In this document: positions 1 to 5,147 of the stretch, in pieces
How the letters are laid out: each line of letters opens with the position of its first letter
Numbering within the stretch: the stretch's first letter is position 1
NCBI GenBank assembly: GCA_022565655.1
Contig: JAIUMG010000180.1
Span: 1 to 6,731, forward strand
DNA length: 6,731 nucleotides
Direction of reading: 5' to 3'
DNA from: Alkalimonas sp.
GTDB lineage: Bacteria > Pseudomonadota > Gammaproteobacteria > Enterobacterales > Alteromonadaceae
Translations under genes and position numbers: made by a program
The notes under the pieces: generated by a model
The model's input: only the letters and a program-made list of their open reading frames with translations
Databases searched by the model: none
Told to the model about the DNA's origin: nothing

Positions 1-180
1 GCTAAAATGGCACTCGACAGCGATTCAAGCTTTGCCGAGTTACGCGCTCAGGTCACGTCCAAGGGTGGCACCACCCATGAAGCCGTGACCTCTTTTGCCG
101 AACAAGGGCTGGAAACCATGGTGGCCAATGCCATGCAAGCCGCAATTAAGCGTGCTCGCGAAATGGCCAAAACATTATAA
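1..180 (+). CDS. proC: Pyrroline-5-carboxylate reductase, C-terminal fragment
   Basis: The window opens inside this gene. Frame 1 reads 59 residues, beginning AKMALDSDSSFAELRAQVTS and ending MAKTL before TAA at 178-180. The stretch LRAQVTSKGGTTHEAV (residues 15-30) matches the conserved LR..VTSPGGTT signature of the ProC C-terminal dimerisation domain, where the Thr and Gly residues line the active site. ProC reduces 1-pyrroline-5-carboxylate to L-proline with NAD(P)H in the cytoplasm, the last step of proline synthesis. The PGGTT proline is Lys here, which is a mild variation. The gene is followed after 32 nt by yggT, a very common neighbour of proC in gammaproteobacteria, which supports the call. 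The N-terminal Rossmann domain lies outside the window. Confidence 0.93.
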   Translation, partial: AKMALDSDSSFAELRAQVTSKGGTTHEAVTSFAEQGLETMVANAMQAAIKRAREMAKTL

Positions 181-212
181 TTTACTAACTGTGCGCAACG
201 TCTGGAGACGCT

Positions 213-755
213 ATGAACAACGCGTTGTTTTTTTTAATTAATACTGCCTTTAATTTGTACTTGATGGTGGTGGTACTTCGTCTGTGGTTGCAATTGGCCC
301 GGGCCGATTTTTACAATCCTTTTAGCCAGTTTATTGTCAAAGCCACCAACCCGTTGGTGCTGCCTCTACGTAAAGTGATCCCCAGTTTGGGCCAGCTGGA
401 TACAGCGACCCTGGTGCTGGCCTGGCTGGTTGCCGTGGTCAAAATGCTGTTGATACAACAATTGTTTCTTGGCCAGGTTGGCATCTCGTCCGCATTGGTA
501 GCCGGTTTAATTATTCTGCTGAAAGAAACCTTAAGCCTGGTATTCTGGATCGTGATCATTCGCGCCATTCTGAGCTGGTTTAGCCAAGGCCGTAACCCGA
601 TTGAGCAAGTGATGCATCAACTGACCGAACCTTTATTGCGCCCCATCCGCCGGGTGATCCCACCGCTGGGTGGCTTGGATTTGTCGGTACTGGTGGTGCT
701 GATAGGTCTGCAGTTTATTCAGATCTTACTCGGGGATGTACTGCGAGGCTTCTGA
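213..755 (+). CDS. yggT: YggT family integral membrane protein (two YGGT repeats)
   Basis: The protein has 180 residues, typical for gammaproteobacterial YggT. It is an internal duplication: TNPLVLPLRKVIPSLGQLD (residues 45-63) is mirrored by TEPLLRPIRRVIPPLGGLD (138-156). Each copy follows a hydrophobic helix (about 5-28 and 105-124) and precedes another (about 64-86 and 157-174), giving about four membrane segments with basic amphipathic loops. The molecular function is not settled; family members have been linked to osmotic tolerance and, in other bacteria and plastids, to membrane or division-related processes. The start at 213 is supported by GGAG at 204-207, 5 nt upstream. It lies 32 nt after proC, so co-transcription is likely. 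A run of eight T (228-235) falls in codons 6-8. The stop codon sits in the loop of a perfect hairpin (741-765). Confidence 0.93.
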   Translation: MNNALFFLINTAFNLYLMVVVLRLWLQLARADFYNPFSQFIVKATNPLVLPLRKVIPSLGQLDTATLVLAWLVAVVKMLLIQQLFLGQVGISSALVAGLIILLKETLSLVFWIVIIRAILSWFSQGRNPIEQVMHQLTEPLLRPIRRVIPPLGGLDLSVLVVLIGLQFIQILLGDVLRGF

Positions 756-765
756 TGCCTCGCAG
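741..765 (+). promoter_or_regulatory. Perfect hairpin over the yggT stop codon
   Basis: CTGCGAGGC (741-749) and GCCTCGCAG (757-765) are exact reverse complements, forming a 9-bp GC-rich stem with a 7-nt loop that contains the yggT TGA stop (753-755). No T-run follows, so it is a poor intrinsic terminator. The 3' arm plus its neighbouring base (TGCCTCG, 756-762) is also the exact complement of CGAGGCA (804-810), which contains the ribosome-binding site of the next gene. The two pairings are mutually exclusive. The pairing is seen in the sequence; a regulatory role is inference. Confidence 0.45.
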
Positions 766-813
766 CAATCACGGACTATACTTTTAAATGAAATCCATCG
801 CATCGAGGCACCC

Positions 814-1236
814 ATGAAATCATTCCTGTATCTTGCTACCCTGCTGCTGATGTTGAGCGCACCATTGCATGCCGAGCAAAAACAGACACTTGGCCCCTGG
901 GATGTGCATTACCTGGCTTTTAATGCCACCTTTTTAACCCCTGAGATTGCCAGCAACTATGGCATACAACGCAGCCGTTATACCGCTATCGTCAACATCT
1001 CAGTGCTGGATAAACAGGACCAAGCCGCGCAACAAGTCATCGTGGAGGGTAGTGCCAGAAATTTGCTCGGGCAGGTCCGGCAATTAAGCTTTAAACGTGT
1101 GCAGGACGGTGACGCCATCTACTATTTTGCCCCCTTAACGGTTCGTAACGAAGATCTATGGCGCTTTGAAATCAACATTCGCCAGGGCAATGAGCAACAA
1201 CAACTGCGCTTTGAGCAAACCTTTTACGTGGATTAA
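814..1236 (+). CDS. DUF4426 family secreted protein
   Basis: The protein has 140 residues from ATG 814, preceded by GAGG at 805-808 with 5-nt spacing. An upstream in-frame ATG at 736 would overlap yggT and put 26 polar residues ahead of the signal peptide, so 814 is preferred. Residues 1-20 form a signal peptide: a Lys at position 2, a hydrophobic core and a probable signal peptidase I cut after LHA (20/21). The mature part, with WDVHYLAFNATFLTPEIAS (29-47) and RSRYTAIVNISV (53-64), is characteristic of DUF4426, a small beta-rich domain of unknown function; secretion points to the periplasm. Members are commonly found beside rdgB in Pseudomonas, Vibrio and Shewanella relatives. The single Trp/Tyr-rich core has no evident catalytic motif. 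No function is proposed. Confidence 0.87.
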   Translation: MKSFLYLATLLLMLSAPLHAEQKQTLGPWDVHYLAFNATFLTPEIASNYGIQRSRYTAIVNISVLDKQDQAAQQVIVEGSARNLLGQVRQLSFKRVQDGDAIYYFAPLTVRNEDLWRFEINIRQGNEQQQLRFEQTFYVD

Positions 1237-1281
1237 CGACCACTTTTAGACAACAGAACGACCTGAAAGATTTGAGGCTTT

Positions 1282-1890
1282 ATGAACACAATCGTCCTGG
1301 CCACCGGCAATCAAGGCAAAGTCGCCGAATTAAGCGATATGCTTACGCCTTTTGCTTGTCGGGTGGTTCCACAGAGTGAGTTTCAGCTGGCTGATGCCGA
1401 TGAAACCGGTTTGAGCTTTGTAGAGAATGCCATCATCAAAGCACGGCATGCAGCGCTGGCAACCGGCCTGCCCGCCATCGCTGACGATTCTGGTTTAGCT
1501 GTTGACGCTTTGCAGGGAGCTCCGGGGATCTACTCGGCCCGCTTTGCCGGAGAAGCCGCCAATGATCAACGCAATATCGACAAACTGCTGTCTGAGCTGA
1601 CGTCTGTTCCTATGCAGCAGCGCCAGGCACAATTTCATTGTGTACTGGTGTTTATGCGACATGCCGAAGATCCTACGCCCATCATCAGCCATGGCCGCTG
1701 GGCTGGCCTGATCCAGCAACAGCCTGCGGGTGAAGGAGGCTTTGGCTATGATCCGGTGTTTTACCTGCCAGAGCTGGATTGTACCGCAGCCCAGCTTAGC
1801 AAAGCACAGAAACAACAGCTCAGCCATCGAGGCCAGGCCCTAAGCCAGCTGCTGACTCAGCTGCAGCAACTTGGATACCTAGCCTCTTGA
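1282..1890 (+). CDS. rdgB: dITP/XTP pyrophosphatase (non-canonical purine NTP pyrophosphatase)
   Basis: RdgB hydrolyses dITP, ITP and XTP to the monophosphate and pyrophosphate in the cytosol, keeping deaminated purines out of DNA and RNA. The protein has 202 residues, against about 197 in E. coli. Landmarks of the HAM1/RdgB family are all present: ATGNQGK (7-13, substrate and phosphate binding), ENA with K53 (48-53), ADDSGL (67-72, D69 as the expected catalytic/metal Asp), GAPGIYSARF (79-88), GGFGYDPVF (152-160) and SHRGQAL (181-187, base recognition). GAGG at 1274-1277 lies only 4 nt before the ATG, a short but usable spacing. The gap to the DUF4426 gene is 45 nt, and the stop overlaps the hemW start, so the two are probably translationally coupled. 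Nothing in it looks damaged. Confidence 0.97.
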   Translation: MNTIVLATGNQGKVAELSDMLTPFACRVVPQSEFQLADADETGLSFVENAIIKARHAALATGLPAIADDSGLAVDALQGAPGIYSARFAGEAANDQRNIDKLLSELTSVPMQQRQAQFHCVLVFMRHAEDPTPIISHGRWAGLIQQQPAGEGGFGYDPVFYLPELDCTAAQLSKAQKQQLSHRGQALSQLLTQLQQLGYLAS

Positions 1891-3029
1891 GCCTGACACT
1901 GCCGCCTTTATCTCTGTATATTCACATCCCATGGTGCATTCAGAAATGCCCCTATTGTGATTTTAATTCCCATGCGGTGAAACAAGGCATCCCGGAACAA
2001 GAGTACATCAGTCATCTGCTGCACGATTTAGAGCAGGACTTGCCGTGGGTACCAGAGCGCAGCATTGCCAGTATTTTTATTGGCGGCGGCACCCCAAGTG
2101 TTTTTTCAGCACAGGGGATTCAGCAACTGCTGGATGGCGTACGAGCTCGCATCAAGCTAGAAGCGGATTGTGAAATTACCATGGAAGCTAACCCTGGCAC
2201 GGTGGAAGCCGATCGCTTTGCCGGTTACGTCGCTGCCGGGGTCACTCGGTTTTCCATTGGCGTGCAGAGCTTCCAGCCTGAACAGCTGCAAGCACTGGGT
2301 CGGATCCATCGTGCTGACGAAGCCATTCGAGCTGCCGAACTAGCCAGCCAGCTCCCTTTAAACAGCTTTAACCTCGACCTGATGCATGGTTTACCGAAGC
2401 AAAGTCTGGCTGATGCAATGACCGACTTAAGTCAGGCTATTGCACTGAAACCACCGCACCTCTCTTGGTACCAACTGACCATTGAGCCCAATACTGCCTT
2501 TGCCTCAAGACCTCCGGTGCTGCCACAGGATGAACACCTATGGGATATTCAGGAGCAAGGACATCAGTTGCTGCTGGCGAACGGTTACCAGCAGTACGAA
2601 ACCTCGGCCTACGCCTTGCCAGGCCATCAGTGCCGACATAACCTGAATTACTGGCGCTATGGTGATTACCTGGGCATTGGCTGTGGTGCCCATGGTAAAG
2701 TGACCTTGCCCAGCCGCAACACCATCATGCGCACCGTCAAAGTCAAGCACCCGAAAGGCTATATGGACTTAACACGGCCTTATCTGGACCAGCGGAGCCA
2801 GATTGATCCGACCGATCGTCCCTTTGAGTTTTTCATGAATCGTTTGCGCTTACTGGAACCTTGTCCAATACTGGACTTTACCGCATACACTGGGTTGCCG
2901 GTCGAAAGTATCTCGGCGGCTATCAGCGATGCAGTTAAGCTGGAACTGATACAGCAGCATCAACAGCACTGGCAGATCACCCCAAAAGGGGCTCGCTACT
3001 TAAATGATGTGCTGACCCTATTCATGTAA
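1887..3029 (+). CDS. hemW: Radical-SAM heme chaperone HemW
   Basis: The protein has 380 residues, normal for HemW. The radical-SAM cluster motif is C17-x3-C21-x2-C24 followed by D25-F26; oxygen-independent coproporphyrinogen oxidase HemN has a further Cys after the third (CxC), so Phe here favours HemW. Other landmarks are GGGTPS (66-71, SAM binding), TMEANPGT (98-105), SIGVQSF (123-129), NLDLMHGLP (162-170), YETSAYA (237-243) and HNLNYW...GDYLGIGCGAHG (251-270), followed by the HemN C-terminal domain. HemW binds heme and delivers it to respiratory haemoproteins such as nitrate reductase NarI. The start is TTG at 1887, whose last two bases fall in the rdgB TGA (4-nt overlap). The TTG is preferred because SLTLPPLSLYIHIPWC matches the family N-terminus and no ATG lies nearby. 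A weak GGA (1873-1875) suggests reliance on coupling to rdgB. Confidence 0.95.
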   Translation: MSLTLPPLSLYIHIPWCIQKCPYCDFNSHAVKQGIPEQEYISHLLHDLEQDLPWVPERSIASIFIGGGTPSVFSAQGIQQLLDGVRARIKLEADCEITMEANPGTVEADRFAGYVAAGVTRFSIGVQSFQPEQLQALGRIHRADEAIRAAELASQLPLNSFNLDLMHGLPKQSLADAMTDLSQAIALKPPHLSWYQLTIEPNTAFASRPPVLPQDEHLWDIQEQGHQLLLANGYQQYETSAYALPGHQCRHNLNYWRYGDYLGIGCGAHGKVTLPSRNTIMRTVKVKHPKGYMDLTRPYLDQRSQIDPTDRPFEFFMNRLRLLEPCPILDFTAYTGLPVESISAAISDAVKLELIQQHQQHWQITPKGARYLNDVLTLFM

Positions 3030-3042
3030 ACAGGATACGCCC

Positions 3043-4887
3043 ATGAACACCTCTCGTCTGACCCTGATCGCCACCGCTATTAGCCTGGCTTTAATCACCG
3101 GCTGTGAGCCGGCTACCACCACGCCAACCTATACCAATCAGTCCAACGATACTGTTGCCGTAGAAACTCAATCAGAGTCTGAGCGGGCCAATGCTTTATT
3201 TGAACAAATTTTCGATGAGGAAGTTGCCACCAACCCTGTACGTCAAACTCAGCTGGGTTTTAAAACCAATTACGGTTTATGGCAGGATCTATCCGATGAA
3301 CGTTACCAACAAGATTTGCAGTTAGCGAAGCAGCATCTGGCACAGTTGGAAACCATCAATACCGATAAGCTTGAGCCCCAGGTGCTGCTCAGTTATCAGT
3401 TGATGAAGCAGCGTCTGGAACATAAGCTGGAAAATGACCGCTGGCGTTTGTACAGCTACCCTGTCAACCAAATGCGCGGTATTCACACCCAGGTCCCCGT
3501 CACCTTATTGAACCAACACCGCATTGACAATGAATCGGATGCCAAAGCTTATATCAGCCGATTAAACAGGGTACCCACCTTATTTGAGCAGTTGCAGCAT
3601 CAGTTGGAGCAACGGGCTGAGCTTGGCATTATCGTGCCGAAATTTGTTTTCCCTTATGTGATTCAGGATAGCCAAAATGTGATTACGGGCGCTCCTTTTG
3701 ATGATGGTGAAGACAGCATCCTCTGGGCCGACTTCAAGCGAAAAGTCGCTGCTTTATCGCTGACCGAGGCAGAGCAACAGTTGCTGTTGAATGAAGCCGA
3801 GCTGGCCCTGCTTAGCAGTGTGCAACCGGCTTATCAACAATTGATTGATTACTTACAGCAACTGGAGCAACGCGCAGGCACCGATGATGGTGTCTGGCGC
3901 TTGCCTAATGGCAAGGCCTTTTACCAACATGCATTAAATCGTATGACCACCACGGATCTGACCGCTGAGCAGATCCATCAGATTGGCCTGGATGACGTCG
4001 ACCGTATTCACCAGGAAATGTCACAGATCATGCAACAAGTCGAGTTTGAAGGTAGTTTGCAGGATTTCTTTGCTTTTATGCGTTCCGACCCGCAATTTTA
4101 TTATCCGGATACCGAACAAGGCCGAGCGGATTATTTAGCAGATGCAACGGCATTGATTGATCACATGCGAACCCGTCTGGACGAATTATTCCTGGTGAAA
4201 CCTAAAGCAGAGATGGAGGTTCGAGCAGTCGAGCCATTCCGCGAGCAATCGGCGGGTAAAGCATTTTATCAACGCCCTTCCATGGATGGCAGTCGCCCTG
4301 GGATCTACTATGCCAACCTGTATCGCATGAGTGATATGCCGAAATACCAAATGGAAGCGCTGGCTTACCATGAAGGCTTACCCGGTCATCACATGCAACT
4401 GGCTATTCAGCAAGAGCTGGAAGATATTCCTCGCTTCCGCCGCTTTGGCGGCTACACCGCCTACACAGAAGGTTGGGGACTGTATACCGAGCTGTTGCCA
4501 AAAGAAATTGGTTTGTACCAAGACCCCTACTCTGACTTTGGTCGACTGGCCATGGAATTATGGCGCTCGGCTCGTCTGGTGGTTGATACCGGCCTGCATC
4601 ACAAAGGCTGGACCCGTGAGCAAGCCATTCAATACCTGGTAGACAACACGCCAAATCCGGCGGGGGATGCACAAAAAGCCATTGAGCGTTACATCGTGAT
4701 GCCCGCACAGGCGACGGCTTATAAAATTGGCATGATCCGTATACTGGAGCTACGTGCACAAGCCATCGAGCAACTGGGTGATCGCTTTGATATTCGTGAA
4801 TTCCACGATGTGGTGCTAAAAAACGGTGCGGTACCACTGGATGTGTTAGAACAATTGGTGCATGACTACATCGCTCAGAAACAATAA
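3043..4887 (+). CDS. DUF885 family lipoprotein, putative zinc metallopeptidase
   Basis: The 614-residue protein starts at ATG 3043 with AGGA (3032-3035) 7 nt upstream. Residues 1-20 are a lipoprotein signal ending in the lipobox LITG-C21; E22 at the +2 position does not give the classic inner-membrane Asp signal, so outer-membrane anchoring facing the periplasm is plausible. A Thr/Ser/Gln-rich tether (about 24-46) precedes the DUF885 domain (about 50-612). Its signature is RPGIYYANLYRM (418-429), then EALAYHEGLPGHHMQ (438-452) and AYTEGWGLY (473-481). H443, E444, H449/H450 and E476 are the likely zinc ligands and general base, similar in layout to gluzincin-type peptidases. The substrate is unknown. 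It follows hemW by 13 nt, probably on the same transcript, though no functional link is apparent. Tandem TAA TAA stops close it. Confidence 0.9.
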   Translation: MNTSRLTLIATAISLALITGCEPATTTPTYTNQSNDTVAVETQSESERANALFEQIFDEEVATNPVRQTQLGFKTNYGLWQDLSDERYQQDLQLAKQHLAQLETINTDKLEPQVLLSYQLMKQRLEHKLENDRWRLYSYPVNQMRGIHTQVPVTLLNQHRIDNESDAKAYISRLNRVPTLFEQLQHQLEQRAELGIIVPKFVFPYVIQDSQNVITGAPFDDGEDSILWADFKRKVAALSLTEAEQQLLLNEAELALLSSVQPAYQQLIDYLQQLEQRAGTDDGVWRLPNGKAFYQHALNRMTTTDLTAEQIHQIGLDDVDRIHQEMSQIMQQVEFEGSLQDFFAFMRSDPQFYYPDTEQGRADYLADATALIDHMRTRLDELFLVKPKAEMEVRAVEPFREQSAGKAFYQRPSMDGSRPGIYYANLYRMSDMPKYQMEALAYHEGLPGHHMQLAIQQELEDIPRFRRFGGYTAYTEGWGLYTELLPKEIGLYQDPYSDFGRLAMELWRSARLVVDTGLHHKGWTREQAIQYLVDNTPNPAGDAQKAIERYIVMPAQATAYKIGMIRILELRAQAIEQLGDRFDIREFHDVVLKNGAVPLDVLEQLVHDYIAQKQ

Positions 4888-4913
4888 TAAAACCAACCAG
4901 ACCCCATCGTATC

Positions 4914-4947
4914 AACCATGCAGCAGCCCATTTGACGCTGCATGGTT
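4914..4947. terminator. Perfect 11-bp inverted repeat, possible transcription end
   Basis: AACCATGCAGC (4914-4924) and GCTGCATGGTT (4937-4947) are exact reverse complements around a 12-nt loop, starting 26 nt after the DUF885 stop. Position suggests the 3' end of the proC-to-DUF885 transcript. Neither strand has a T-run directly after the stem, so it is not a standard intrinsic terminator; it may stabilise the 3' end after Rho-dependent termination or be a protein-binding palindrome. The repeat is certain, the role is inferred. Confidence 0.45.
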
Positions 4948-4980
4948 CCTACCTTAATGACCGTACCCGTTAATGAGACA

Positions 4981-5030
4981 TGAATTTATTTAAAAAAAAG
5001 GTTGTTCATCGGCCAGTAACTGCATAAAGT
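4981..5030 (+). promoter_or_regulatory. Candidate sigma-70 promoter with A/T-rich upstream tract
   Basis: TTGTTC (5002-5007, 3/6 match to the -35 consensus) and TAAAGT (5025-5030, 4/6 match to the -10) are separated by 17 nt. Directly upstream, 4981-4999 is almost wholly A/T and ends in eight A (4992-4999), like an UP element that contacts the RNA polymerase alpha subunit. The predicted start near 5037 would give a leader of about 33 nt before the small ORF at 5070. It is the best candidate in the gap between DUF885 and the pseudokinase gene, but the boxes are weak. Confidence 0.35.
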
Positions 5031-5052
5031 TATCCATTGAGACAATAAGCAC

Positions 5053-5059
5053 AAGGAGG
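5053..5059 (+). promoter_or_regulatory. Strong Shine-Dalgarno AAGGAGG for the 25-codon ORF
   Basis: AAGGAGG is close to the full anti-Shine-Dalgarno complement and the strongest such site in the window. It lies 10 nt before ATG 5070 and 35 nt before ATG 5095. It therefore points to the small ORF and not to the first ATG of the long pseudokinase frame, which is the puzzle described in the findings. Confidence 0.7.
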
Positions 5060-5069
5060 CGCCTAATCA

Positions 5070-5147
5070 ATGAAAGTACAGGTCGATATTAAAAATGATA
5101 ATAACAGAAAATCGAGTGCCTTTAGCAACAGGCTCCCCCATTCATGA
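5070..5147 (+). CDS. Possible 25-codon leader ORF overlapping the pseudokinase start
   Basis: The ORF encodes 25 residues, beginning MKVQVDIKNDNNRKSS and ending RLPHS before TGA (5145-5147). It has the best ribosome-binding site in the window (AAGGAGG, 10-nt spacing). It overlaps the pseudokinase frame, which is offset by one base, and its peptide is hydrophilic and resembles no family I recognise. Three readings are possible. It may be a regulatory leader peptide, or the true start of the downstream protein reached by a +1 frameshift. It may also be the true start displaced by a one-base insertion (biological or assembly error): removing one A from the run at 5091-5095 joins it in frame to ATG 5095. 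I cannot choose among these from sequence alone. Confidence 0.4.
   Translation: MKVQVDIKNDNNRKSSAFSNRLPHS

Noticed and set aside
228..235. Eight-T run in yggT codons 6-8 as a phase-variation switch
   Set aside because: It encodes ordinary Phe/Leu residues of the first membrane helix in an intact frame; housekeeping genes are unlikely to be phase variable and the run is short.
777..782. TATACT as a -10 box for a DUF4426 promoter
   Set aside because: It is a 5/6 match to the -10 consensus, but no acceptable -35 is found at 16-18 nt spacing.
736..813. Upstream ATG 736 as the start of the DUF4426 gene
   Set aside because: It lies inside yggT, lacks a convincing ribosome-binding site and would bury the signal peptide behind 26 polar residues; ATG 814 has GAGG at good spacing.
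788..817. Nine-codon ORF ending in an ATGA overlap with the DUF4426 start
   Set aside because: It has no ribosome-binding site and is short enough to occur by chance.
2980..2991. CCCCAAAAGGGG near the hemW 3' end as a terminator stem
   Set aside because: The stem is only 4 bp, lies inside coding sequence with no T-run, and encodes a normal ITPKGA segment of the HemN C-terminal domain.
4403..4915. 170-codon minus-strand ORF opposite the DUF885 gene
   Set aside because: It lies almost wholly antisense to a well-supported gene, has no recognisable family, and its composition (many Cys, Pro, Arg, His) is typical of a shadow frame.
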